Positions 8,149 to 16,874 of a stretch of DNA of 52,866 bases are shown piece by piece (the stretch's first letter is position 1; each line of letters opens with the position of its first letter). The position numbers and the translations under genes were made by a program. This DNA comes from JAUVKA01 sp964465145. GTDB lineage: Bacteria; Bacteroidota; Bacteroidia; Bacteroidales; UBA12481. The stretch is taken from assembly GCA_964465145.1 (NCBI GenBank), contig CAYXJR010000023.1, positions 1-52,866 on the forward strand, read 5' to 3'. The notes under the pieces were generated by a model. It saw only the letters and a list, made by a program, of their open reading frames with translations. It was not told the origin of the DNA and searched no databases.

Positions 8149-9022
8149 ATATTTCAATTTGCTGCTGGCTAATGGCATCCTGTAAAACATCCTGTTCAAC
8201 TTGCTCAATATAGTCGAGCTTACGCTTGGAAAGCACCAATCCCTTGATTTGGTTCCTGATAAATTCAACAGGGGCCTTCTCCCCTGACACCAGATAATCC
8301 CGAATTAACAGGAAATGGATAAAATCCTGGTCTTCACTTTCCCACGACTTATTCCTTTTAAGAAATTCATCAAGATTTTCTGGATTTCCTGGGATTTTCT
8401 CCATAATCAGAGGAAGAGAAACCCACTCATCATCAAAGAAATCGAATCGATCGGCTTGTGTATGTCCAATATTAACTAATTGCTCAAAATCCTGATTCCG
8501 GTTCGAAACAATAAATCTCCTGATTTCCGGAACGTTAGGATTATTTTTTTCCATCCGTATATATAAAGCCTTGACTACTGGATTTTCAAGAATAAAAGCA
8601 TGCAGGTTATTATTATAGTATTCCTCCAATTGACTGTTGCTAACAATAGTGTCGACTTTTTCCCTCACCAGTTGTTTCTCATATTCATATATCAACAGGG
8701 AGGATCGATAATCCTCGATCATTGCTTCAAAGTTCTTTTGCTTTTCTAACACATTAAACTCAGCATACCTGACCAGTAATTGCCTTTTGATCCATTGATC
8801 GATAAAAGAGCGAGCCATACGGGCACTATCGGACGGATTCGCAATCCCGTCAAATATTCCTGACATATCGCTGGCATACAGGTATTTATCATAAGCTCTT
8901 GCAATAGGCTCCTCTCCGTTTTTCGCCGGGATACGAGAACAGCTGGATATTACAAGAATAACAATTGCAACCAGTGCAAGCCAGTCGGCCTTATATTTTA
9001 ATCCCTTTAAGGACATTCTCAT
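8141..9022 (-). CDS. SurA N-domain-like lipoprotein lacking a PPIase domain
   Basis: This is a 293-residue predicted lipoprotein with a hydrophobic leader ending VISSCSR and Cys28 as the likely lipidation site. The rest is mostly charged, helical sequence (IDQWIKRQLLVRYAEFNVLEKQ; EYEKQLVREKVDTIVSNSQLEEYYNNN). It resembles the helical chaperone core around parvulin domains in SurA/PrsA proteins. I find no parvulin signature (no GG-LG/GYF...GYH block), so isomerase activity is unlikely. It lies between two genuine parvulin genes and overlaps both (32 bases with the upstream gene, 8 with the downstream one), so it very probably works with them in outer-membrane protein folding. Family assignment is inference from context and helix pattern. 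Confidence 0.75.
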   Translation of the reverse strand: MRMSLKGLKYKADWLALVAIVILVISSCSRIPAKNGEEPIARAYDKYLYASDMSGIFDGIANPSDSARMARSFIDQWIKRQLLVRYAEFNVLEKQKNFEAMIEDYRSSLLIYEYEKQLVREKVDTIVSNSQLEEYYNNNLHAFILENPVVKALYIRMEKNNPNVPEIRRFIVSNRNQDFEQLVNIGHTQADRFDFFDDEWVSLPLIMEKIPGNPENLDEFLKRNKSWESEDQDFIHFLLIRDYLVSGEKAPVEFIRNQIKGLVLSKRKLDYIEQVEQDVLQDAISQQQIEIYE

Positions 9023-10967
9023 TAATTACGATAGAATATTTTTGTCTTAACTCATTGATCCACTGTTTATCCAGAAAATCCTGGTAATCTGAAGTAATCT
9101 GCCCTCTTGCTTCCATTAGAGTTTTTGGCATTGGTTCAAGAATACTTCTGGTCCATACAAATATTCTGGAATTCTCATCCTTAATGATATCAGAAACTCC
9201 TTTTTTCCACTTGATATTATCTATTATGGGATTTTCGTTTTTTGAAAAGGGGCCAGAGCTTAATTCAAATGAACCTGAAAATTTGACTGCTACCTCTTCA
9301 AGAACTTCTTCCAGAGCCTTAGCAGAAGTATCAGTTTTGCTGTAATTGATTACTGCTTTATGCATTTCATCAGCCATTTCATCCAACCCGGATTCGGCCT
9401 TGCAGTAAATAATTGTACCGTTAAGGCGCTCATCCCACAAATAATTATTTTTGTTTGCCCGATAAAAGTCCTGTAAACCCACTGAATCGGTTGAGGCTTT
9501 GGTCCATACTTTTTTATCCATCACCTCAAAAAGAAGGTTTCCATCTCTGAATTCCTTATACAGATCGCGAAATTCAGGGTATTTTTTTTCCAGTTGAGAT
9601 TCTTCATAGCTTAGGATAGTGCCTTCGACGAAACCTGCAAATTGCTTGTCGAGGTACTCTGCTATCGGAGCCTCCCTGCCCACGCGCATGTTCAGGGCAA
9701 GATATTTTGCAAATTCAGATTGTGGGATATCTTTTCCATCCAGAGAACAGATAACTCCTTTTTTCTGCAATGCTGGATTTGGATCCCATCTTGCCGAAAA
9801 AATCGAAGGATCAACCATGCGGTAAAATTCTTCGTAATTCTTTTTATTCACACTAAAGTTATATTCCTTTTTCAGACGTTCTACTATCACGGCTTTACTT
9901 TTTGCTGATCGGCTGGCATCCCGATTGATCCTTCTTTCCAATACGGGAGTCAATTCTTCCTTAGTGGGAAATTTACGATCAAGGAGCTTAAAAATGTACC
10001 AGCCCATTTCTGTCTCGATGGGTTCGGAATAATCCCCGATATTATTTAAACTGAATGCTGCTTCTTCAAAATCTTTTGGTTTGGCACCCACGCCGAACCA
10101 GGGTACCTGGCCGCCTCTTGACCCGGTATTCTTGTCATCAGAATATTTCATTGCCAGGTCAGCGAAATCTTCTCCGGATTGAAGCTTTTTATAAACCTCG
10201 TCAATCTCTGTTTTAAGAGTTGCCTCCTCTTTCTCACTAATCCCATACATTTTTGATTTGAGAATAACGGCAACCTTAATCTGTCCCCGTGTAGGAATTT
10301 TGTCGGTAACCTTAATAATGTGGTATCCAAATTCTGTTCTAAATGGTTCTGAAAATTCACCAACAGGTGTATTATATGCAATATTCTCGAAGGGATATAC
10401 CAAATCTAATACTGAAAAAAATCCCAGGTCCCCTCCGTTCGTTCTGGCAGAAGGATCATCACTGACTTCCCTGGCCAAATCTGCAAAATCTTCGCCTGCC
10501 AAAAGTCGTTCACGGAATTTATAAGCTTTCTGATAAGCCCTCAGCGTATCACCAGGAGGAGCATCTGCCACAACCCCGACCAGGATGTGACTGGATCTGA
10601 ATTCTACCTGACTTCGTTCCCAGGCTTCTTCCAGCAGCTCTTGTGTAACTTTTTGATCCAGCAAATATGGTTTGGCCAATTGACTTCTGTACTGCTCCAG
10701 GTCGCGAATAAAAACTTTGGTGGTGTCGATACCCTGCGCTTCAGCTTCTTTTACCTTAAGTTTAAAGTTTATGAAGATGTCGAGGGATTCCCTTGTGTCA
10801 GGCTTATCGACTTGATTATTAAGATTTTTAGTTAAAATCCTGACAAATTCTGAAGTATAGACTGGTTTTCCATCTATGCTCAGTAACACTTGATCCTGCT
10901 CCTGTGAGAAAGCAAAAGATGTTATAAAAAATATGGCACATGAAAGCCAAAGTGCTTTAAATTTCAT
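8991..10967 (-). CDS. Periplasmic peptidyl-prolyl cis-trans isomerase with two parvulin domains
   Basis: About 658 residues from the ATG at 10967. The frame extends to 11006, but MKFKALWLSCAIFFITSFAFSQ is a clean signal peptide and sets the start. Parvulin domain 1 (~115-215) runs from RSSHILVGVVA to NGGDLGFFSVLDLVYPFE and EFGYHIIKVTD. Domain 2 (~225-330) contains SRGGQVPWFGVGAKPKDFEEA and EMGWYIFKLLD. The C-terminal third (~340-658) is helical and shows no domain I recognise. Such proteins act as PPIases and chaperones for outer-membrane proteins. The gene follows guaB after 77 bases and overlaps the SurA-like lipoprotein gene by 32 bases. Confidence 0.93.
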   Translation of the reverse strand: MKFKALWLSCAIFFITSFAFSQEQDQVLLSIDGKPVYTSEFVRILTKNLNNQVDKPDTRESLDIFINFKLKVKEAEAQGIDTTKVFIRDLEQYRSQLAKPYLLDQKVTQELLEEAWERSQVEFRSSHILVGVVADAPPGDTLRAYQKAYKFRERLLAGEDFADLAREVSDDPSARTNGGDLGFFSVLDLVYPFENIAYNTPVGEFSEPFRTEFGYHIIKVTDKIPTRGQIKVAVILKSKMYGISEKEEATLKTEIDEVYKKLQSGEDFADLAMKYSDDKNTGSRGGQVPWFGVGAKPKDFEEAAFSLNNIGDYSEPIETEMGWYIFKLLDRKFPTKEELTPVLERRINRDASRSAKSKAVIVERLKKEYNFSVNKKNYEEFYRMVDPSIFSARWDPNPALQKKGVICSLDGKDIPQSEFAKYLALNMRVGREAPIAEYLDKQFAGFVEGTILSYEESQLEKKYPEFRDLYKEFRDGNLLFEVMDKKVWTKASTDSVGLQDFYRANKNNYLWDERLNGTIIYCKAESGLDEMADEMHKAVINYSKTDTSAKALEEVLEEVAVKFSGSFELSSGPFSKNENPIIDNIKWKKGVSDIIKDENSRIFVWTRSILEPMPKTLMEARGQITSDYQDFLDKQWINELRQKYSIVINENVLKGIKI

Positions 10968-11044
10968 AAGATTAACAGATTTTTTTGGTTGAGTAATACA
11001 TAACAATTTAAAACGTTTGATTTCGCTGTTTGTTATGTCTTATT

Positions 11045-12514
11045 TTAACGACTATAGTTTGGTGCTTCACGTGTTATAGTTACATCATGGGGATGGTTTT
11101 CTACCACCCCTGATCCTGTAATCCTGGTAAATCTTGCCAGGTGCAATTCTTCAATGTTTCTGGATCCGCAATACCCCATTCCTGCACGCAGTCCACCAAT
11201 CATCTGATATATAACCTCCGTAAGGTTTCCTTTAAAAGGTACTCTGGCAGCAATTCCTTCCGGAACCAATTTACTTATGTCATCTTCGACATCCTGGAAA
11301 TACCGGTCTTTAGAACCTTTTTGCATTGCTTCTATAGAACCCATTCCTCGATAGGACTTGAATTTCCTTCCCTGGTAAATGATGGTTTCCCCAGGTGATT
11401 CTTCCGTTCCTGCAAAAAGGGAACCCACCATAACGGAATCAGCACCCGCAGCCAGGGCTTTAACAATATCCCCGGAGTAGGTTATACCCCCATCGGCAAT
11501 CACCGGTATACCTCTGCCTTTTAATGCTTTGGCCACATCATAAATTGCAGATAATTGTGGTACCCCAACTCCTGCAATCACTCGAGTAGTACAAATAGAA
11601 CCTGGCCCAATTCCCACTTTAACAGCTGCTGCTCCTGCATCTGCCAGGGCAATAGCTCCTTCAGCAGTACCAACATTTCCAACAATAAATTCCATGTCGG
11701 GAAAAAGGCTTTTTGCTTTTTTCAGAGTTTCAATAACACCTAGTGAATGACCATGTGCAGTATCAATGGTTATAGCATCAACACCTGCATCCACAAGGGC
11801 TTTGATCCGATCCATTGAATTGGCAGTTACACCAACCGCTGCTGCTACACGCAGCCTTCCCCGCTGGTCTTTACATGCATTTGGCCGATCGCGGGTAATG
11901 GTGATATCTTTATATGTTAAAAGGCCTACAAGCTTAAAATCCTCGTCAACTACAGGTAATTTTTCAATCTTATGTTTCTGCAGGATCTCAGCAGCTTTGT
12001 CCACTCCTGTTGATTCCAAAGTAGTAATCAACTTATCCTTGGTCATTACTTCAGAAACCAGAGTATCCTTATTGTATTCGAATCGAAGGTCCCGGTTAGT
12101 TACAATACCTACTAGTTTATGATCATGGTTAACAACCGGAATACCGCCAATTTTATATTCAATCATCAATAGCCTGGCATCTTTAACCTTTTTTTCAGGA
12201 TGAATAGTTATCGGGTCCATAATCATCCCGTTTTCAGCTCTTTTCACGGATATGACCTGTCGGGCCTGATCTTCGATGCTCATATTCTTATGGATTACCC
12301 CTATTCCTCCTTCACGGGCAATAGCCATCGCCAATGAGGATTCGGTAACTGTATCCATTGCTGCCGATACAATAGGGGTATTCAGTTTTATTTTTTTTGT
12401 AAATTGCGTGGAAATATCCACATCCCGCGGTACCACTTCGGAATAGGCGGGTATAAGCAAAACATCGTCAAATGTTAGGCCTTCAAAATCGATTTTATCC
12501 TGAAGAAATGACAT
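11045..12514 (-). CDS. guaB: Inosine-5'-monophosphate dehydrogenase
   Basis: IMPDH oxidises IMP to XMP with NAD+, the first committed step of GMP synthesis. The 489 residues fit the bacterial enzyme. The barrel starts with LTFDDVLLIPAYSEVVPRDV. Two CBS domains (~95-210) interrupt it ('IPVVNHDHKLVGIVTNRDLR' and 'LPVVDEDFKLVGLLTYKDI'). The catalytic loop GSICTTR holds the nucleophile Cys308, and the flap region YRGMGSIEAM is intact. It heads the minus-strand block and lies back to back with recQ across a 54-base gap that must contain both promoters. Its link to the downstream chaperone genes is probably only positional. Confidence 0.98.
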   Translation of the reverse strand: MSFLQDKIDFEGLTFDDVLLIPAYSEVVPRDVDISTQFTKKIKLNTPIVSAAMDTVTESSLAMAIAREGGIGVIHKNMSIEDQARQVISVKRAENGMIMDPITIHPEKKVKDARLLMIEYKIGGIPVVNHDHKLVGIVTNRDLRFEYNKDTLVSEVMTKDKLITTLESTGVDKAAEILQKHKIEKLPVVDEDFKLVGLLTYKDITITRDRPNACKDQRGRLRVAAAVGVTANSMDRIKALVDAGVDAITIDTAHGHSLGVIETLKKAKSLFPDMEFIVGNVGTAEGAIALADAGAAAVKVGIGPGSICTTRVIAGVGVPQLSAIYDVAKALKGRGIPVIADGGITYSGDIVKALAAGADSVMVGSLFAGTEESPGETIIYQGRKFKSYRGMGSIEAMQKGSKDRYFQDVEDDISKLVPEGIAARVPFKGNLTEVIYQMIGGLRAGMGYCGSRNIEELHLARFTRITGSGVVENHPHDVTITREAPNYSR

Positions 12515-12534
12515 ACCGTAATTTTTTGGACTGA

Positions 12535-12542
12535 TAAATTTG
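12535..12542 (+). promoter_or_regulatory. Candidate -7 element for recQ
   Basis: TAAATTTG matches TAnnTTTG, 26 bases upstream of the recQ start in the 54-base guaB-recQ divergent gap. No good TTG lies at -33. Confidence 0.35.
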
Positions 12543-12568
12543 CGCTAAATTACAAATTTCTCATCGAT

Positions 12569-14467
12569 TTGGATGAATACAGGAAAATACTAAACGATTA
12601 CTGGAACTATGCGCAGTTCCGCCCTTTGCAGGAGGAGATAATTGAATCGGTGATGCAGAACCGGGACACCCTGGCCTTAATGCCTACCGGTGGTGGGAAA
12701 TCTATTACCTTTCAAGTTCCTGGCCTGGCCCGCCCGGGTATATGTCTGGTTATCTCCCCTCTGATAGCCTTAATGAGGGATCAGGTGGAGTCTCTCCGCT
12801 CCAGGGGCATTAAGGCAGTAGCTATTCATTCAGGCCTGTCGCGCTTTGAGATTGATATTGCACTGGAGAACTGCATCTATGGGAATTATAAGTTTCTGTA
12901 TCTATCCCCGGAACGTTTGGGTACTGATCTTTTTAAGGCAAGGTTGGAAAGTATGAATGTAAATCTCCTTGCTGTTGATGAGGCGCATTGTATCTCACAA
13001 TGGGGCTACGATTTCAGGCCTTCCTACCTGGAGATTGTCAAAATCAGAACAGAATTACCTGGGGTTCCTGTATTGGCTTTAACAGCCACTGCCACACCTA
13101 CAGTTTCAGAAGATATTCAGAAACAACTGGGATTCTCCCATCCTAACGTGATTCGGCAAAGTTTCGAACGAAAAAATCTCGCTTATAAGGTTTACCAAAC
13201 AGAAGATAAGCTGGGCCAATTGCTGAAAATCCTTAATAATGTTGAAGGAAGTGGTATCGTTTATGTTCGAAGCCGTAAGAAAACCAGGGAGATTGCTGAA
13301 TTCCTGATCAAAAATAAAATACCCGCCAGCTATTATAACGCTGGCCTGGAAAGCAAGTTAAGGCAAGCACGTGAAAAAGATTGGCAAAGCGGACTAACGC
13401 GTATTATGGTTTCTACCAATGCTTTTGGTATGGGTATTGATAAATCAGATGTTCGCATTGTGATACATCTTGACCTGCCAGATTCCCCCGAGGCCTACTT
13501 CCAGGAAGCAGGCAGGGCTGGAAGAGATGGAAAAAAGGCCCTGGCAGTTCTCCTTTATCATCAGTCGGATAAAAAGAGCCTGGAACAAAGTATGGTAGTC
13601 CGTTTTCCAGGTATAGATAAGATCAGACAGGTATATACAGCTCTGGGGCATTATTACCAGCTCATTCCAGGAGCAGGAAAAGGGCAGGCATACAATTTCA
13701 ACCTGAGTGACTTCTGTTCAAAATTTGGGCTTCATACCGTAGTGGCATATCACTCCCTAAAACATATCGAAAGAGCTGGTTTTATTGAACTGACTGAAGA
13801 AATTGATTTGCCTGCGAGGTTGTTTTTCAGGGTTAACAGGGATGATCTGTATAAATTCCAGGTAGCCAATTCAAAATATGATGGCATCATTAAATTGTTT
13901 CTTAGAATATATTCCGGCCTTTTTACAGATTTCTGCAGGGTGGATATTGATTTAGTTGCAAAGAAAGCTAATGCAAAGCCTGAATTAATCAGGAAAGTGA
14001 TAGAGAGTCTTCAAAACCAGGGAATTGTGTATTTTCTTGAACCAAAAAAAACCCCTCAGATCGTTTTTATTGCTGAAAAGGTAGAAGAAAAATCACTTAT
14101 CCTGCCGCGCGAAACCTATGCCTGGCGGCAAAAAGAAGCGCGGATGAGGCTGGATACTATGTTTCACTATGGACATTCCAATGACAGATGCCGCAGTCAA
14201 CTGCTGCTAATGTATTTTGGCGATAAAAACCCACCTCTTTGCGGAATATGTGATGTTTGTGAGATGAATTCCGATACAGCCATTAACCAAAAACAGGCCA
14301 GGGAAATAAAAAACCTGATATTGTCCGCCTTGCATAATGGCCCTCTGAGCCGAAAGGATCTGGTTAATCGACTGGACTTTCCTCTTGACAAAATTGCTGT
14401 TGTGATTGATAATCTGATCGACCAGGAGAAACTCATTATTGACAAGGGCTTTTACAGACTTCCCTAA
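12569..14467 (+). CDS. recQ: RecQ family ATP-dependent DNA helicase
   Basis: This is a 632-residue 3'-5' DNA helicase for recombination and repair. The helicase core carries the Q/0 motif FRPLQEEII, Walker A PTGGGKS (39-45) and DEAH (137-140, in LLAVDEAHCISQWGYDFRP). Motif VI-like sequence (EAYFQEAGRAGRDGK) follows, then the RecQ zinc-binding module with cysteines near 541, 558, 561 and 564 (LCGICDVC). The C-terminus is a winged-helix-like segment (SRKDLVNRLDFPLDKIAVVIDNLIDQEKL). I see no HRDC domain, so this is a shorter RecQ variant, a type I associate with Bacteroidota. It is divergent from guaB and followed by an exonuclease gene with its own promoter. Confidence 0.93.
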   Translation: MDEYRKILNDYWNYAQFRPLQEEIIESVMQNRDTLALMPTGGGKSITFQVPGLARPGICLVISPLIALMRDQVESLRSRGIKAVAIHSGLSRFEIDIALENCIYGNYKFLYLSPERLGTDLFKARLESMNVNLLAVDEAHCISQWGYDFRPSYLEIVKIRTELPGVPVLALTATATPTVSEDIQKQLGFSHPNVIRQSFERKNLAYKVYQTEDKLGQLLKILNNVEGSGIVYVRSRKKTREIAEFLIKNKIPASYYNAGLESKLRQAREKDWQSGLTRIMVSTNAFGMGIDKSDVRIVIHLDLPDSPEAYFQEAGRAGRDGKKALAVLLYHQSDKKSLEQSMVVRFPGIDKIRQVYTALGHYYQLIPGAGKGQAYNFNLSDFCSKFGLHTVVAYHSLKHIERAGFIELTEEIDLPARLFFRVNRDDLYKFQVANSKYDGIIKLFLRIYSGLFTDFCRVDIDLVAKKANAKPELIRKVIESLQNQGIVYFLEPKKTPQIVFIAEKVEEKSLILPRETYAWRQKEARMRLDTMFHYGHSNDRCRSQLLLMYFGDKNPPLCGICDVCEMNSDTAINQKQAREIKNLILSALHNGPLSRKDLVNRLDFPLDKIAVVIDNLIDQEKLIIDKGFYRLP

Positions 14468-14485
14468 TCTATTTTGATGATTTGC

Positions 14486-14514
14486 TTGGCATGAAAGAAA
14501 AACCGCTATTTTTG
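14486..14514 (+). promoter_or_regulatory. Bacteroidota-type promoter of the exonuclease-helicase pair
   Basis: TTG (14486-14488), an 18-base spacer and TATTTTTG (14507-14514) fit the TTG-N19-TAnnTTTG pattern. The start codon follows 20 bases later. Confidence 0.55.
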
Positions 14515-14534
14515 CAGGAATTCTTTTTTATAAT

Positions 14535-15137
14535 ATGTTATTTGAAAAAACGATTGACAAAGAAGCGGTAAATGAATTGCCGTTAAGAATTTTTGAGGGT
14601 ACTATCCACGTTATTGAGAGCTTTGACCAACTGGAAACAGTTATTCCCAAACTTGTGACATCTCCATATTTAGGCTTTGATACTGAGACCAGACCATCTT
14701 TTAAGAAAGGCAAGTCTAATAGTGTTGCTCTGCTGCAACTGGCTACGCCCAAAGAGTCCTATCTTATTCGTCTGAGTAAGATCGGTCTTCCGGCGGATAT
14801 TCGCAATATTCTAGCCAACCCTCATATTCACAAGATAGGGGCAGCGATACACGATGATATCAAATCATTGCAAGCGCTGACATTTTTTGAACCACAGGGT
14901 TTTACGGATCTTCAGAACATCGTAAAAAATTATGGTATTGAAAGTTTATCCCTTAAGAAGTTAACAGCTATCGTGTTAAATTTCAGAATATCAAAATCTC
15001 AGCAATTAACTAATTGGGACGCCGAAACATTAACTGATGCCCAACAAAAATATGCAGCTATGGATGCATGGGTAGCCTTACAGATATTCCTGAGGCTTAA
15101 GTCGGAGTTGAATAATTCGGGTAATCAATCATACTAA
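14535..15137 (+). CDS. DEDDy-type 3'-5' exonuclease (RNase D-like)
   Basis: This is a 200-residue single-domain nuclease of the DnaQ-like/RNase D exonuclease fold. The four acidic positions and the tyrosine of the DEDDy class are visible: FDTET (Asp49, Glu51), AIHDDIKSL (Asp107) and KYAAMDAW (Tyr173, Asp177). Unlike full RNase D it has no HRDC domain, so it resembles the short Bacteroidota exonucleases. The substrate, structured RNA or DNA ends, cannot be told. Its stop codon overlaps the start of the DEAD-box helicase gene by one base (TAATG), so the two are co-translated and may work together in RNA turnover. A good promoter lies just upstream. Confidence 0.9.
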   Translation: MLFEKTIDKEAVNELPLRIFEGTIHVIESFDQLETVIPKLVTSPYLGFDTETRPSFKKGKSNSVALLQLATPKESYLIRLSKIGLPADIRNILANPHIHKIGAAIHDDIKSLQALTFFEPQGFTDLQNIVKNYGIESLSLKKLTAIVLNFRISKSQQLTNWDAETLTDAQQKYAAMDAWVALQIFLRLKSELNNSGNQSY

Positions 15138-16354
15138 TGGCTAAAAAAAGCTTTAATGATTTTGGATTGAATGCCAGTCTGGTTGAGTCACTGGGAATGA
15201 TGGGATATAAGGAACCAACCCCGGTTCAGGAAGGAGCCATTCCTCCTGCTATGGAAGGTAAGGATCTGATAGCGTGTGCTCAGACGGGTACTGGGAAAAC
15301 GGCTGCATATGTGTTACCAGCCATACACCGCATCTTACAATCCAAAGGTGAGGGAATCAAAGTTTTAGTTGTGGCACCTACCCGTGAACTGGCGGTCCAG
15401 ATCGATCAGCAATTTCAGGGCCTGGGTTATTATAGCGGGATTAGCTCAATTGCCGTTTATGGGGGGAATGATGCACAATACTGGGATCAACAGAAAAAGG
15501 CTTTGTCATCAGGGGCTGATGTTGTTGTTGCTACTCCTGGAAGATTGATTTCACACTTGAACATGAATTATGTTAAGGCAGATTCTTTAGAAATGCTGAT
15601 ATTGGATGAGGCCGACCGAATGCTTGACATGGGGTTTATTGAAGATATTGATAAGATTATCAGCCATCTCCCCAAAATCCGGCAAACACTGATGTATTCA
15701 GCCACCATGCCTGCTAAAATCAGAAGCCTTGCAAAACGCATCCTGATAAATCCCGCCGAGATTAACATAGCCATTGCCAAGCCATCGGAAAATGTCCTGC
15801 AGGCTGCCTACATGGTTTATGACCCTCAAAAGCCAGAATTAGTTAGCCACCTGCTCTATGGCAAGGATATTGGGTCGGTCCTCATCTTCTCTGCTACCAA
15901 AGCAAATGTTAAAGTTATTGCCAAGGTTCTTAAAGATAGGGGCTTATCTGTGGGGCAAATCCATTCTGATCTGGTTCAAAAGGAACGCGAAGAAACCCTG
16001 CGGCTTTTCAAGGCACGAAAATTTGTGATTCTGGTTGCCACCGATATTGTTTCACGCGGGATAGATATCGAAGACATTGAATTGATTATTAATTATGATG
16101 TCCCCAAAGATCCTGAGGATTATGTCCATAGGATAGGAAGAACTGCCAGAGCTGAGAAATCTGGAGTGGCTATCACCTTTATTAACGATAAGAATCAAAG
16201 GGATTTCAAGAAAATCGAACAGCTCATCGATAAAGAAATATATAAATCACCATTGCCTGAAGGCATGAAGCCCGGGCCAGCTTATAAGCCTGGTTCACAG
16301 AATAGCTACGGTAAAAGGATCTTCCGAAGTAAACCTAGAAAAAATAATAGGTGA
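15137..16354 (+). CDS. DEAD-box ATP-dependent RNA helicase, RhlE-like
   Basis: This is a 405-residue RNA helicase for ribosome assembly or RNA decay. All core motifs are present: Q motif (GYKEPTPVQEGAIP), Walker A AQTGTGKT (48-55), PTREL, DEAD (157-160, in LDEADRMLDMGF), SAT, and motif VI HRIGRTAR. The C-terminal tail is short, basic and low in complexity (PGPAYKPGSQNSYGKRIFRSKPRKNNR), typical of RNA-binding tails in RhlE-type proteins. It is coupled to the exonuclease gene by a one-base overlap. Its TGA stop (16352-16354) lies inside the first unit of a heptamer array, so the very end of the tail may have been shaped by repeat formation. Confidence 0.95.
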   Translation: MAKKSFNDFGLNASLVESLGMMGYKEPTPVQEGAIPPAMEGKDLIACAQTGTGKTAAYVLPAIHRILQSKGEGIKVLVVAPTRELAVQIDQQFQGLGYYSGISSIAVYGGNDAQYWDQQKKALSSGADVVVATPGRLISHLNMNYVKADSLEMLILDEADRMLDMGFIEDIDKIISHLPKIRQTLMYSATMPAKIRSLAKRILINPAEINIAIAKPSENVLQAAYMVYDPQKPELVSHLLYGKDIGSVLIFSATKANVKVIAKVLKDRGLSVGQIHSDLVQKEREETLRLFKARKFVILVATDIVSRGIDIEDIELIINYDVPKDPEDYVHRIGRTARAEKSGVAITFINDKNQRDFKKIEQLIDKEIYKSPLPEGMKPGPAYKPGSQNSYGKRIFRSKPRKNNR

Positions 16355-16404
16355 CGAGTGACGAGTGACGGGTGACGAGTGACGGGTGACGGGTGACGGG
16401 TGAC
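16351..16404. repeat. Heptamer tandem repeat GTGACGR, about 7.7 copies
   Basis: Units read GTGACGA, GTGACGA, GTGACGG, GTGACGA, then three GTGACGG and a final GTGAC. The first unit contains the stop codon of the helicase gene. It borders the decayed 3' end of yaaA. Seen directly. Confidence 0.95.
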
Positions 16405-16721
16405 AAAAAAGGTTACGAAAAGGTGACCATAGCCCGGTGGCTAGTCCTCCGGGTCAGTTAGCCTGTGTGTATTGATGAAACGGGTCATCTCACCCTTGGC
16501 TAATTCTCTTTTTCTGCTTCCCAACCTATGTATCTCTCTTGGTTCAGTTCTGCCAGTTCCTGAGAAATATTCATCAGTTTTCTCAAACGGGTGGCCGATA
16601 ATTTCTTTAATAAGCTGGCCAGGTAATTAGCTTCCTTGAGAAACATTGGATCTGCCAAATTCTCAAATCTTCTGGCAGGATTCTCATCGATGGTTTTTGC
16701 CGGCGAAAGGATTGTAATCAT
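16405..16721 (-). pseudogene. yaaA: yaaA remnant (peroxide stress protein YaaA, internally deleted)
   Basis: The N-terminus, MITILSPAKTIDENP to AELNQERYIGWEAEKEN, is a clear YaaA/DUF328 start, but the frame stops after 73 residues (stop 16500-16502); the family is about 250 residues. Reading on in another frame (16506 down to 16444) gives LAKGEMTRFINTHRLTDPED. This resembles the family's C-terminal motif, known to me as KKARGLMSRFIIENRLT-PE. It is followed by a stop and PPGYGHLFV. So the two ends survive while about 110-130 middle residues are gone and the junction is out of frame. A strong Shine-Dalgarno AGGAGG remains at 16727-16732. YaaA normally binds DNA and lowers free iron during H2O2 stress; this copy should be non-functional. 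Confidence 0.85.
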
Positions 16722-16813
16722 TGAAGCCTCCTTATTCCTTATTCGGAATGAACATTTTTATAAATAAGTATGTAAATCTTTTAAAACGGATTTCCCATGC
16801 AATCTGTACTTTT

Positions 16814-16841
16814 TTGATAGGCCAAATATTGAGTAACTTTG
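16814..16841 (+). promoter_or_regulatory. Bacteroidota-type promoter of relA
   Basis: TTG (16814-16816), a 17-base spacer and TAACTTTG (16834-16841) fit TTG-N-TAnnTTTG. The spacer is slightly short. The start codon lies 33 bases downstream. Confidence 0.5.
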
Positions 16842-16874
16842 TGCCCTGTTTGCGGAATCAAGCCATGAAAATCT

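Noticed and set aside
16351..16404. CRISPR-like array
   Set aside because: Units are 7 bases without spacers; this is a simple tandem repeat, and no cas gene is present.
16433..16453. Structured RNA or terminator from the CCCGGTGG/CCTCCGGG hairpin
   Set aside because: The stem has a mismatch and no T-run, and the bases are explained as the decayed 3' end of yaaA.
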